From assembly GCA_019022495.1 (NCBI GenBank), contig JAFEKR010000013.1:1426001-1490000 (forward strand): a stretch of 64,000 nt of DNA, written 5' to 3'. Within the stretch, counting starts at the first letter, position 1; each line of letters starts with the position of its first letter. A model generated the notes under the pieces. The model did no database searches. It saw only the letters and a list, made by a program, of their open reading frames with translations, and was not told the origin of the DNA. The position numbers and the translations under genes are program-made. Source of the stretch: Epichloe hybrida (taxonomy: Eukaryota; Ascomycota; Sordariomycetes; Hypocreales; Clavicipitaceae). Positions 10,085-21,725 of the stretch are shown here, piece after piece.

Positions 10085-11859
10085 TCATGAAGCGCGGTCC
10101 AATGTGAAGCTGCCTACATCAACACTGCCCCCAAGCGACTGCGTTGCAAAGTTGAATATACCATAACGATAACCCAGGTAGAAATCCCAATTCGTCTTCA
10201 TGGTGAAAGGCCTGCCGATGTCGAGGAAGTCGTCTCCATCGGTGGAGTAGGAGAACTCAACAGTATGTGGCCCATTTGGCGCAACATTCGCGGTAGCACG
10301 CAGCCAAATGCTCTGCTCTTCCATGCGAGGAATGGCAGCCGAAGTCTGTAGCGAGCCAGTTGCCGTCGTAGACCATTGATTGTTGCTCTTGGCCCGGGTC
10401 AGGGCACAGCCTGTCCACACGCTGACAGAAACCTTGCCATCTTTGTTGATGACGCCGACCCACGCCGAGAGGTCCCTCAACAAGACCAAGCCTGCGCGAT
10501 CTCCCGCCTTCATGGACTTGTAGGATAGTTTGATTGTCGCGCGGCTCTTTGGGCCCAATATGCGATGAGTGAGAGTATTCTGCGCTTGGTACAGGTCCTT
10601 TGTTACACTTGTCGTTCGCAGTGTCAATCCGGTGCCGTTGCCGTTGCCGAGGCTGAATGCTGATATCACTGGGTTGTGGTTCCATTCCCATTTGTGACCT
10701 AGAATCGGGCCGTCGAAGTCATCTTGATAATACGCGGGCTGTACGGCGGCAGATCGCATGGGCGGTGTCATGGGCGAGGGCCACTCGTTCGAATTGCGCA
10801 GTTGAGGGAAACCCTGGCTGTTGAAGGTGATTGGAGCGATGACGGGCACGCGGCCGCCGGGATGCGAGTTGCAAAAAGCCATGTAGTACCAGTTCCCCTG
10901 CGGATCATCGACAATGCCTCCTGGTGAGAAGTTTGTTCAGTCATCATTGTATTAGCATGCGGCAACTTTGTAGCCCGACGTACCCTGCTGAGGTGATCCC
11001 GCGCCGGGAACAGGACATCTTGGTCCATTGGCCAGTGTAGCCGACCGGTAGGGGCCGTATACATTCTTGGACTGCATCACGTACTCAATAGACGTTTTAG
11101 GGTCGACGTTAAGGATGTAGTAGGTGCCCTTGATCTTGTACATTCTGCTACCCTCAGCCTTCCCGCTGTGCGTATGCACCGGTCGACTGCCCACCAGGGA
11201 CTTCAGATCCTTTGAGAGCTTGGCGACTAGGATCTTCTTGGCACCGTACGCCACATATGGTGTGCTATCGTCATCATCGTCGAACAAGAGACCGCAGTCG
11301 TAGAAACAATGGTTGGAAAACTCGGCCCATTTCGTCCAGGGCCCTTCGGCCGAAGACGCCGTGTAGATGTAGGAGCGGCTGTATTCGACGCAACCGACCC
11401 AGAACCATGTCCCATCGCTTGGGCGTCGACGCACGGAAGAGGCAAAAACTCCCTCGACGTATGCACTCTGCCCGCCCTCGAGAGAGTACTTGGGTCCCCA
11501 GTCCAGATCTGGAACAGAATGGCCTACGTACTCCCAGCTAAGAACTCCGATTAGCCAACAAATCCATCCTGCCCGATGCAATTTTTAAAACATACTTGAT
11601 GAGATCCTTGCTATGGAGCAGAGGTGCCTGGCATGAAAGTCAGCGACTTGGATGATACCATCATATAAACTACTCGGATTGTCTGTCATATTACACCGGG
11701 TGAATAATGCATGGTCGACGCCGAGAAGTAAAAGTCATTCCCCACGCGGAACACATCCAGGTCTGGGAGATCCTCCCACAATACGGGCTGAGAAGAAGAA
11801 AGAACAGAGGCGAGCGCCGACGCGGCCAAGGCCAGGAAAAGCAGTGTCCCCCCAAGCAT
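10085..11859 (-). CDS. Secreted glycoside hydrolase family 43 (beta-xylosidase/arabinosidase type) with C-terminal beta-sandwich
   Basis: Exons 11859-11695, 11627-11596, 11537-10984 and 10920-10085 encode 528 residues. Introns are 11628-11694 (GTAATA donor), 11538-11595 and 10921-10983. The start at 11859 gives a signal peptide (MLGGTLLFLALAASALA). The GH43 five-blade propeller signatures follow: catalytic-base region LPDLDVFRVG (about 31-40), YSPG/APLLHSKDLINWEYVGHS across the first splice sites, DCGLLFDDD with the pKa-modulating Asp, and the acid region EGSRMYK. The C-terminal about 200 residues resemble the concanavalin-like domain of GH43 beta-xylosidases. The enzyme should act outside the cell on xylan or arabinan side chains; the exact specificity is not determinable here. 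Confidence 0.9.
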
Positions 11860-13149
11860 GTTGGGCCGTTCAATAAGGCGCAGACGTGGGGATGATTGCG
11901 CCTGGGTTTTGTTGCGCCGTGCAACCAAGGTCCGTGAGAGTAGTCGTGCTTCCCGATGACTTGCAAAGCAGCATGGATCTTGCTCTCATATGTATATTTT
12001 TTATATTCCACCACTTGTACGGAGTATGTAAGCGCGGGTATATCCGTACTAATAAGCTACCAGGTACGGAGTATTGTTCCTGAAATCTCGGCTAAACCCT
12101 TATACGAACGTTTGACGAACCGGATGCTGAAGGATTGCGGGTCGAACAAGCCAGAAGACGTACATTGTGATGCCTTGAAACGACAACTTGGTCGCCTGTA
12201 GCCTGCTTTAGTTAGTTGTTGCATGTCAATACAATCTCACTCAGCCACAACAATGCGCTCAAGTATGGCCGGGTATTTTCGGATACTACCATACTATCAC
12301 ACTTGACGTATTCGATTTGTGACTGTCGAATATTCGAAAAAAAAAAAAGTTGGATCTGGAATGGCGGGTTCGATAGCAAACTCTCCACCAACGGGCTTGG
12401 GAGGTGGTAATAGTAGATGCTCTGCAAGCCGCGCAGCGTCTTTCACAGCGGCACACACTGTTTCTGTGAGCATTAAAGATCTGCTATGGCGCAACCCGAG
12501 TTTACGACTGGGGATCCAGCAAATGTTCCAGCAAATAATCGTAGAGGACGAGTGTCTAGATATTTTGGCTACCAGCTGAGCCCGCCATGAAGGCCACCAT
12601 GGCAACATGTGAAACATCCCCAAGTATTTGTCTTCCGTAAAGCTCGGGCCTTCTTTCAATTAGGAGGAGGGTGTCGCTGGACCGAATTATTCCCAAAGCA
12701 GGCTCCAAGATTTACTATTTTGATGAAGAACGTTAGGCAATGTGATGATGTTTGTGGACTCCACAATCGGAATATGAAATTACATCTATACTCACCAAAG
12801 GACCCCAAAGGGCTGGACCGACCGCAAAGCTGAGGACGAAAAGTGAAACGTCAATGATAAAGACCTCAGAGCTGATGTCAAACTCGTGGGCGGTTTCTCT
12901 AGCAGATACCGAATACGCTGATGATGTGAATCACCTTGTTATACAAAATCCAACTCGATCTGAGCCGTGGCCAGCTGTAATACAGCTGGTCGATCAGTCG
13001 GGCGGAAACACACTTGATTGGCTTATTATTGGTAGCTCCTTACAGCTCCTTCTCATCAGCTCGCCAAACAGCTGTCGAGTGGGTCAGCGTGGCTTCCCGT
13101 CGGCCCATGTCGCACTAGCCAGGGACCTTAAAAATAACCCGGGATGGGC
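11860..13149. other. Intergenic, 1.3 kb
   Basis: GH43 promoter on the left, decayed end of the HR-PKS remnant on the right. Some open frames of 70-160 codons occur (for example 12319-12579) without recognisable domains. Part of this may be further decayed cluster sequence, but I cannot support an assignment. Confidence 0.4.
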
Positions 13150-15348
13150 AGCCAATGGGAAGCCGAGTGCTTGTCGGACGGACGGCGCCATGATTGGCCA
13201 AATGATATCCACTCCCACTCAGATCTCTTCCTGAACGCGAGCAGTTCTTCTGACAATGACCATCCAGCACCAAAGTCCTTCAGGTAATCAATCCTTCGCT
13301 AGTTGTATCGACGCCCTGTACGCCGGATACGATTCGCCGAGCTCTCTACCCATGGCATACCGTTGCGTACCTTGGTCGGTAAACACGATGCCGATCCTTC
13401 CTTTGCTTCCGCGAAAACTTCGAGCAGGCTTAAATTTTGGCAACCGAAGTGTTTGAACGACCGTGCCATTTCCATCAGTGGTATGGACTGGATGCGCTGC
13501 CGTCCATGAGAACCGACTTCTGCGTTGGCCAATCGTGTAGGCCAGACTGTTCAAGATGGCTTTATTTTCCAACTCCAACGACGACGCATGCTGATCCAAG
13601 AAGTCTGCGAGATTTGAAACAATCCTTTGGCAGGCTTGTTTGTCTCCTCCGCTGAGAACGGACGCTTGGGGGGTCAATGAAGTAAATCGAGAGGTTGCAA
13701 GAGGCTCCTTCCCGCGCATTTAATCCGATTCCACGAGGTAGCTTCTTCTACGATAAGATGTGCATTTGTCCCTCCGTATCCAAAGTTGTTGATCGAGGCT
13801 CGTCTGACTGGGCTCGATGGCCATGTCTCCAATCTCCTGACCAGCTTGAGACTCCATTCGTCCAGAACGAGTTTTGAATTTGACATCTCAAAATTGATCG
13901 ACGATGGGATCGTGGCTCTTTCTAGAGCAAGGACGGTTTTGATAATGCCCGTCAGTCCACTTGCAGTTCCCGTATGGCCAAGATTCGTGTTGACAGGCCC
14001 GATGAGCAGTGGGTCGCGGTCAGCCGCAATGACGGTTGTCATGGCCCTTGTATTGACGGTGTCTCCAGCTTGGATGCCCGTTCCATGTGCCTTGAAATAC
14101 TGCGTGTCTCGTGGATCCAGGCCGGCTTTTCGATAGCAGCCCCTGGTCAAGGCTTGCTGCGCCTCTAGACTTGGAGCTGCGATGGTCTCGGCTCTGTCGT
14201 CTTCGATCAAGAAGAAACTCGCGAATCACGGCTTGAATGGCGTCTCTGTCATTCAACGCGTCCCGCAGTCGCTTGATGACAATTGTGGCAACACCTTTGC
14301 CGCGCCCGTACCCGTTCGTCCGAAATTTGAATGCATACGACTGACCATCGCCGGAGAGAAACCTGGTCAGGCTGTAAGCATTTTTTCCGAGAAACTGAGC
14401 GCGTCAAGTGCCGCACGCGTCCTAGACGTACCCTGAAGATGCCAAGGCCTTGAACATGTCTGGGTTGAGAGTGAGATTGGCACCACCCACGATTGCTATG
14501 TCCGCTTCTCCTGTTCTCAAACTCTGGATACCTTGATGCATTGCGAATGTGCCAGAAGAGCAAGCTGTTTCAATAGTAATGCTTGCACCCCGGAAGTCAA
14601 AAAAGTGTGAGATGCGATTCGACACCATTGGCACGCCAGTACTAGTCGCCATTAATACCCTTCGAGGGCGGCTTCGGTAATACGTGAAGCTGTCAGAGGA
14701 CCCAAGAGAGGCTTACGCTGTATCTAGTTGGCCACCGAAGCCGCCCTGGGGAGATTGTCGGCGTCACGGAGTAGGCCATCTCTATAATCATGCACAAAGA
14801 CCCCCGTAAATACTGAAGTGTTTGATCCCGTGATTTGGGCCATTGGCAAAGCCGAAAACTGAAATAGGAATAGGTTTATCCCCCAAAATAACCGTTCTCT
14901 AGCTGCAGTCGATACTGAGGGTCAAGCGACTAGAAAAAGCAAAAAGAAGAAAATGATAAAAAGGGTCCTCGTAAGTAGGAGAGGGCCAAATAATTCACGG
15001 GCGTGCTTACCGACGCTGCTTACCGCGTCAAACAGAATGACGTCCTCTTGCAAAAAGTGTGCTCCTTTGACGTGAGTCTGCCCGATGTATAAGCTGGGTT
15101 CTGCTTTCACAGGACTGCAAAGGCAAAGGGGGTCTCACGGTATCAAGTTTCTCATTATTTGGGTGGTATGTCCCTTTGGCTCGGAATCTAGAAGCTGGGA
15201 ATGGCGTCCAGCCGCTGCGTCCTTGGGGAATTATGCTCCAGAGGTTTTCAGTATTGGTTGCCTCTCCTGCGAACCTGGAACTCATGCCAACAATGGCTAT
15301 CGGCTCCGAAACCCAGGCCTTCTCGGTTGACTCGCCGAGGCCACCCAT
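13150..15348 (-). pseudogene. Highly reducing polyketide synthase remnant (KS, linker, start of AT)
   Basis: Read on the minus strand from an ATG at 15348, pieces of a fungal HR-PKS appear in order: EPIAIVGMSSRFAGE, HVKGAHFLQEDV, SLDPQYRLQLE, TGSNTSVFTGVFVHDYRDG, the active-site region IETACSSG (family-typical ETACSS), [41 protein letters not shown], then the AT start FTDQGTQRYAMGREL. Reading requires several frame changes (about 14210, 13720, 13285), one plausible real intron (about 14437) and tolerates an inserted hairpin element at 14665-14747. The FFN...AE stretch before SLDPQ is missing. It ends inside AT; DH, ER, KR and ACP are absent. It cannot make a product. Indels dominate over C-to-T changes, so classical RIP is not the obvious cause. 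Confidence 0.88.
14665..14747. mobile_element. 83-bp MITE-like element with 14-bp perfect inverted termini
   Basis: AGGGCGGCTTCGGT at 14665-14678 is the exact reverse complement of ACCGAAGCCGCCCT at 14734-14747. The block interrupts the HR-PKS reading frame between codons for NLPR and MATSTG, which are nearly adjacent in the family. AGGG occurs at both junctions and may be a short target duplication, though part overlaps the terminus. It is too short to encode anything. A simple hairpin insertion is the alternative. Confidence 0.55.
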
Positions 15349-16002
15349 CACGTCTTCTCCAGCTGTCGATGATATCCTCAAGAAATGAGTAGCTTGAGTT
15401 ATTGGTAGCGAGATGTGGTAAGTGCGAGCCGATCTCTCGAGCCTATGTTCACGAGCCTTTGAGCTAGGGTTGGCGCAACGGACGGAAGCACTAAGCTGAC
15501 TGCGAGATGACTGCCATGTATACCCTGAGGTGATACGGGCTTATTTCGACTCCTGAACTACAGCTGGCGGAGCCCGGAGTTTTGTCAAATTGTCTACATC
15601 GTGTCGCGACGCGCTGACAACTTGCATGACAGGCAACGGAGCTCTCAGCATTGATGTTATTAAAAAGAGTCTGACCGACGCACTGAAACTCCGGTGTCAA
15701 TGTGTTCCACAACCCAGTAGTGCCCCGAGGCTAGTCACAACGGACGAATGTAGTGCTCATTCAACGTCCGGGATCCTGTATACTGAAGCATTGTGTCGCT
15801 CCGTTGAAAATGTTAGTCCGGATATGTGCGGACTTCCTCGCCGCTGTGCTACCTGCTGGAGCAACTGGGAGCTTTCCCTCAAAAGCGCATCACAGCATTC
15901 CATGTCTCTTACCCTCCAAAACTGCATCGTTGAGAGTGTATCTTGTGGCACACAGACTCATCACATTCAAAAATGCCTCATCTATGGTGTCACGTTTAGA
16001 CC
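15349..16002. other. Head-to-head intergenic region of the two PKS remnants
   Basis: This 0.65 kb separates the 5' ends of the HR-PKS (minus) and NR-PKS (plus) remnants. If the pair was co-regulated, this was its shared promoter. Open frames present have no recognisable domain. Confidence 0.45.
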
Positions 16003-18270
16003 ATGGCGACTCATAGGACTCTTCTCGTTCTCGGGCCCGGAGTCATGTCTCTTGATGAGCCGTATTCCAGCCGCATCATCAGATTCGCAAAGCAAGATGG
16101 TGCCAGTCAATGGGATGTTCAAGACATCGAGGAAATGATCATGTCTGGGCTTCACTACGTAAAGCCATCCCAAAGTTGCAGCTGACTCCGGCGCTAACCC
16201 ATGTAAAGCAGCTGGTCGAATGGCTTCGATTGGCGCTGTTGCCGTCAAATCTGAGCGTTGCCGCCCTCTCTAACGCCATTTTTGGACCGCTAGTCGTCAC
16301 AGCACAGCTTGTTGAGTATCTACAATATCTGTACTCATTGGCAGCGTCGGGTCTCGAGGACGGGAAGGCCTTTTTCGTCTCATCTCGTCTCTATGCAAAG
16401 ACGGTTGGCTGCTGTCTCGGTGTGTTCAGCTCAATCGTAGTATCGTCAAGCGCCACGTGGACGCAGTTTTCTCATCATGCCTCGGCCGCGATTCGCACGA
16501 TATTTGTGCTCGGGGCACTATATAAGATGCGGGGGATAGCACCGGACCCTCAAAATCGTTGATAGCATCTCGGAAAGGAGGTCAATCATCTTCTCTGCAA
16601 GAAACGCTGGCCAGATTTCCAGAGGCGAGTGCTGATTGTGATGAGATTAAACGTCAAGATGTTTGCCGTCCTAACCGTTTGCTACATAGGTATATGCTTG
16701 CTTCTGTGCTATAAGATGATAACCGAGCTGCTATTACGACATCTTCTCGCGGCATGACTGAGCTCAAAGACGGCCTGCAAAGGGCCGGAATGGCAACAAA
16801 TGGGGTCGAGTTTCATGGACGCTTCCATGCTGACGGTCTTTATGGGAAGGACCTAGGAGAATTCTTTCGATACTGCCAAGCGTCACCTGCATTTCAACTA
16901 CCAGACTCTTCTATCCTCGTGTTTCCCACACGTCATTGCCGAGGATGATGTCGCAGTGTTTGGCATGTCGTGCAGCGTAGCTGGGGCGGAGGACCTGCAG
17001 AAGTGTTGGGAAATTATTTTACGCGGTCAATCACAGCATCGCGAATTGTTGCCTAACTATCGATTCACTATGGAGACAGTTTTACGACCTTAAGAAAACG
17101 GCCATGAGCAGAAGAAATGGCATGGCAACTTCATCAATACCACGATGCGTTCGATCACAAGTTCCTCGGGAAGTCTCCTCGCGAGGGTCTTCACATGGAC
17201 CCCCAACAACGATTGATCCTGCAGATGGCGTACCAAGCTGTCTCTCAGTCAGGTTATTACTACTGGAAAAGACCGGATGTCCGTATTGGGTGCTATATAG
17301 GTGTCGTTAACAACGATTATGAGAACAACATCTCCCGAACTGCCCGACGGCCTTCTCGGAAACAGGCTGCTTTGAGAGGCTATATTGCGGGCAAAGTCAG
17401 CCACTTCTTTGGCTGGACTGGTCCAGATATGACGGTCGACACTGCATGCTCTGCATCAACAGTTGCCATTGGCCTGGCCTGCCGCGCCATCTTGAACGGC
17501 GACTGCACGGCTGCTTTAGCCGGCGGGACAAATATTTACAGCACGCCCATGTTCTTCCAGAATCTTGCTGCAGAGTCTCTCCTCCGTCCAACGGGGCAGT
17601 GTAAGCCGTTCGACGCAGAGGCTGATGATTATTGTCGCGGACAAGCCATCGGTGCTGTTTTTCTCAAGAAGCTATCCAAGGCCGTCGACGACGGGGACCA
17701 AGTCTTGGGCGTGAACAAGGCGACTTTTATCAACCACAACTTGAATATTACCCCGATATTTGTTCCCAAATCATCATCGATCACGGAGGTCTTTCGGGCG
17801 GCAGTGCTGAAGTCAGGTCTGGACCCTAAAGATGTGTCGGTCGTGGAGGCACATGGGAAGGGCACCTCTGTAGGGGACCCGACAGAGTAGGACAGCATTC
17901 GCCTACGATGATGCGTGCAGGTCGATTAGAGCAGCAAGCATCTACCCCGAGATAATCCAGCGCGATGACATTGACTCATCCTCCTCAGTATTGCAGCCGT
18001 TTCTCTTCGCCATGCAGTGTTCATGGGCCATGAGCTGGCTTGACTGTGGCGTTGAAGAGACAGCTCTCGTCGGCCACTCGTTTGGCGAGCTCACTGCGCT
18101 TTGTGTTTCCGGTTTCCGGCACGGTGGGCTTGGAAAGTGCGTTGAGAATGATACACGGGAGATCAAAGATAACCCGCGACAGTCGGGTTATCGCTGCCAC
18201 GTCCCGCCCGTGAGCGATGACGTTGTGAAGAAGTATCTGCAAGTCTGGCACAGAAGTGGATCCTTGCGCT
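16003..18270 (+). pseudogene. Non-reducing polyketide synthase remnant (SAT, KS, fragment of AT)
   Basis: A start at 16003 leads into an N-terminal SAT (starter unit acyltransferase) domain; after a frame change near 16150 it continues with IPKLQL and the SAT nucleophile motif GCCLG, then FHGRFH in a third frame (16754-16948). The KS follows from about 16938: VFGMSCSVAGAEDL, a TAA near 17092, MDPQQRL, GWTGPDMTVDTACSAS, FDAEADDYCRGQAIG and VEAHGKGTSVGDPTE, then TAG at 17888. The usual AHGTGT has become AHGKGT. About 250 residues (KS end and linker) are deleted and the text resumes in AT with AYDDACRSIRAAS and GHSFGE (about 18076). PT, ACP and TE domains are missing. The SAT-KS-AT order is diagnostic of fungal aromatic PKSs. 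Confidence 0.9.
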
Positions 18271-18668
18271 GAAGAGAGACAGACAGACATATTTTGATGC
18301 AAGATCGTGTGCGATTATAACCTCGAGACACCCCTGACGGCTCGGGCCGTGGATGCCGTGAAACGTTGGCAAACGTGCTTCATGAATCATGACCCCTCAA
18401 TCGTAAATATCCGTCTGGATCATGTACTACCTCGCAGAAAAGGCGGATCGATTCACTTCCATGTGAGACAGCAGCGGAGCCTACGTTATGACATGTTGCA
18501 ATAGCGAGCCTTGTGCAGCTGCAGGTCTCGGTGCCAATGGAGGGCACTTGGAGATGCGGATGGACAGTACCGAGCACGGAGTATAAGACCGGACAATACG
18601 GCCGTGGACAGAACCATGGCATGTGGACATTTTGAGCGCAGAAGCCGCTGCCGAGTCCGTTGAAACCG
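18271..18668. other. Decayed NR-PKS tail and promoter of the cluster regulator
   Basis: No domain is recognisable after the AT fragment. The region includes the 5' flank of the Zn2Cys6 gene that starts at 18669. Confidence 0.4.
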
Positions 18669-21009
18669 ATGGTGAATACAGCGCGCACGAGACAGCAGCC
18701 TGGCCTGGCATGCGAGGAATGTCGCAGGCGGAAAGCTCGATGCGATCGGGTCCGTCCCCAGTGTGGCATATGTGCCGAAGCTGGCGTCGATTGTGTCGTC
18801 GTCGACAAGAGATCACGGAGAGGCCCCAGGAAGGGACAATTGAAAGACCTCCGTTCCAGAGTCGGTGAGTTTGAAGCTCGACCAGAGTCTGGTGTTTCTT
18901 CTGCGTGCTTGCTCCTTACTTGCTGCGTGCTTGCTACTTACTTGCTGACTATTCGCACACGCAGCAATGTTGGAGCGACGCCTCGTCAACCAGAACTGGG
19001 TGTCCAAGGACGACGAAGACGGCCGTCATGTTGCGCGCACAGGAATCACGCCAGAGGCAGAGACAGAGGCAGATGCAGAGGTAGAGGCAGAAGCAGAGGT
19101 AGAGGGGGTTTCTTTCAACGAGCTACATCTGCATCCGTATTCGGTCATGGACAGGTTTACGCATGCCTCAGATGATGCCGCCATGTCGGAGTTTTACAGA
19201 GAATGGCATTTCCATGGCATGTTCTCGTCACCGGATGCATTGGATGCATTCACGGCGAGCAGCAACGTGCCATTCGGCCCCATCACGCCGCCATCGCCCC
19301 CAAGAACGTGCCTGGGCGACGGAGAAGTGAACATGCTGAACATGCTGAACATGTCTGATGTTATGCGAGCTGAGCTGTAAGTCCAACTTCCTCCTCCCCT
19401 CTCATTCCCCTTTTCTCGACGGACTGAGGCCCGGGAGAGAGCTGACCCAGTCACCCAACAAACCATGCATGCGTTGGCCTTTCCAGTGACTTGCTCTACT
19501 TTGAGAGAGTCCACCACATCTTCCCCATGATACACAAGCAACGCTATCTGGCGTGGGCCGGCGAACATCATCCCTCCCCGGCCAGGGCGTGCTTGCGCTT
19601 GGCAATGCGAACCGTTGCCGCAGCGGCGTCGGCGCAGTTCGGCGCAGTGAGCGACGCCTTGTACGCCGTGACGCGGCACATGCTGGACGACGAGGAGCAT
19701 TGGCAGGGCGAGGACGGCCTGCCATGGATCACCACTGGTATCGGTGGTCAGACTCGGCAGGAAGGCGTCGAACTCGAGCGAATCCAGGCCTGGCTGCTGC
19801 TGGCTCACTACGGATTCATGCGCAAGCCGGAACTGCAGGCGCTCATTACGACCGACCGAGCACTGCGGCTGCTGCAGCTTTCCCGCTTATTCGAACTGGA
19901 CATGGATGAGAGCAGCAGCAGCAGCAGCAGCAGCAAGGATCCAGCTGCTGCCCTGGTGGTGGCGCCGTCTCAGGGGGGGTGGATTGAACGCGAGGAGAAG
20001 AGGCGGACCATGTGGACTGCCTTTGTACTGGATCGACTGTCCAGCATGCTCAACAATCGGTCGTTGGTGCTTCACGAAGAAATAGTGAGTCTTGACAAAG
20101 AGGTTGCCATGTTTCCACACACTTGTCACGGTGACTTGTGTGTGTACAAACACCCACCCTTGATCAGGGGGGCCCAACTGACGCTCCGTCTGTTGACCAA
20201 CTTTAGATTCGCACACGTCTCCCGATGGCGGAGTCGGATTTCCAGAATGCGCGGGAACCCTCTTCTCGCATGGGCTTCCTGCCCGAGACCATGGGAAGCC
20301 GCGGCTCAGCGTCATCGTCGGCGCCACCGTCCTCCTTCACCGAATGTGTCATGTTGGCGAACCTCATCGGCCGCTGCGTGGCGCATCGACGGCTCGCCCA
20401 GTCCACCACGACGCCCTTCTCCGATGCCGAGCCCGGGTCGGGAGATTTCTGGGCGCGCCACGAATGGCTCGCGGCCACGGTCGCGGCGGCAATGGAGAGA
20501 CGGCTCTGCGCCGACGCCCGGGGACAAGACGACTCGCCGAGGTGCTGCGATGCGGCGCCGTGGTTCAATCGTGTCCTGGCGTACAGCGCGTCGGTATCGT
20601 TGAGCGAGACGGCCGCGGCAAACCCTTGGCTCACGCTCGAAGGTCATTTGATGGCCGTGTCGTACAGGCAGATGGCGTACGATGCTGCCTCGGAGGTTGT
20701 GCTCCTGGTCAAGACTGCACCCCGGTTTGCCTTGTTCAAGGTATGCCCTCTATTCCCCTTCCTTGGTCATGATTTGATGGCTCATGAGTCATGGAGTCAT
20801 TGGGAGGGAGTCGGTGCCAAACTTGTTTGTGGATTGACATGGCGTTGTAGATGCACCCATTGGTGCCGAATGTGCTATCGCTCGTCGCCAACTTCCTCGG
20901 AGGGGGGCAGGACCGCGTCTGTCCGTTGGTTGACACGTTGAGGCGTCTGAGCGAGATTAATAACCTGGCGAGAGATTTGCTGTTGAAGTTACAAGTAGAC
21001 GGGAATTAG
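18669..21009 (+). CDS. Zn2Cys6 transcription factor (fungal_trans), probable former cluster regulator
   Basis: Five exons: 18669-18864, 18965-19376, 19487-20084, 20207-20740, 20851-21009; 632 residues, all junctions in phase. The N-terminus carries a full binuclear zinc cluster (CEECRRRKARCDR ... CGICAEAGVDC, residues 15-41) and an adjacent basic RRGPRKG linker. Exon 2 begins with a short leucine-type coiled coil (MLERRL) followed by an acidic Glu/Ala/Val repeat. The middle-homology domain includes YFERVHHIFPMIHKQRYL and REEKRRTMWTAFVLDRLSS, typical of fungal_trans. A CAG tract encodes eight Ser near 19912. No frame damage is visible, in contrast with both neighbouring PKS genes. It sits directly beside the dead pair, so it was probably their pathway regulator; it may persist for other targets or be a recent survivor. 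Confidence 0.87.
19021..19110 (+). repeat. Acidic GCAGAG-type codon repeat in the regulator
   Basis: Imperfect GAGGCAGA-type hexamer repeats encode an alternating Glu/Ala/Val stretch (about residues 85-105) in the linker after the zinc cluster. It may work as an acidic activation segment; length variation between strains is expected. Confidence 0.6.
19910..19938 (+). repeat. CAG trinucleotide run coding poly-Ser
   Basis: About nine AGC triplets encode a run of Ser in the fungal_trans domain of the regulator, at a loop position between conserved helices. Confidence 0.75.
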
Positions 21010-21281
21010 GGTAACAAGCTGGCTGGCTGGCCGGCCGGCCCTGAGTTGGCACGCAACGCCCGAGTCTCAAGAGAGGTAATTACATTCATTCACCACGTCA
21101 AGGTCAAGATCTGTAGCCTACCGGGCAGCGCTGGGCAGCACCGGTCTTGTTGGACACTGTGTAAGAGATAGTATTAGCTACTGGGAAAGCGAAAGCGAGA
21201 TGGCATCGAGGTTTTTTCCTCCACGGTCCAAATCGAGTTGTCGCAAGTACAGAGCGTTTGGTCAGAATCTATAGCATCTCA

Positions 21282-21725
21282 CTATCTATCATAGACCTTG
21301 TTTTCCAATTCCCATTTCTGCACAATAGGTTGGACATGGAAGAAGTGCTCGTGGAAATGGATCGAGCGCGTCCTCTTGATGTGGTAGACCGTGTGTACGC
21401 GCGGCTTGACCGTCTCCACGACAGCAGGCGCCCGTTCATGAGTCGTGTAATCGACAGTCTCGTGCTCCCGCCCAGGCTCCCGCGGAGGCGTAGTAGTATC
21501 ATGGCCTGTCCCCGTCCGGAGGCTTCCTTCATCGCCGTTTGATCCCGCTCGTCGTGGCTGCCCCCCTGGCGCAGGCGGCGCCGGCGAATGATTGCCGGGC
21601 AGTCCATTCTCGTCAACGAGGCGAGATGGGCGTTCGGGCTCAGCCGTGGTTTTGCCCCGGTGCGAGCGGAAATGTTTCAGGAACCAGTGCATTCGTTCCC
21701 GGAGCTTCTTGCGCATGGCGACCAT
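21282..21725 (-). CDS. Hypothetical His-rich protein, related in style to its divergent neighbour
   Basis: A single open frame from ATG 21725 to TAG 21284-21282, 147 residues. The N-terminus is basic (MRKKLRERMHWFLKHFRSHR), the centre is Pro/Gly/Thr-rich and disordered-looking, and the C-terminal third contains VETVKPRVHTVYHIKRTRS and HFHEHFFHVQPIV. The HxHxxxHxVQPIV pattern resembles HHHVHHHVQPVIEKE in the divergently transcribed gene at 22726. This makes them candidate diverged paralogues sharing an intergenic control region. No membrane segment or signal peptide is evident. An unspliced C-terminal intron cannot be excluded. Confidence 0.55.
   Translation of the reverse strand: MVAMRKKLRERMHWFLKHFRSHRGKTTAEPERPSRLVDENGLPGNHSPAPPAPGGQPRRAGSNGDEGSLRTGTGHDTTTPPREPGREHETVDYTTHERAPAVVETVKPRVHTVYHIKRTRSIHFHEHFFHVQPIVQKWELENKVYDR

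Noticed and set aside
13150..18270. RIP as the cause of PKS decay
   Set aside because: Damage is mainly insertions, deletions and frameshifts with normal base composition by eye; no clear surplus of TAA/TAG from C-to-T change. A formal RIP index was not computed.
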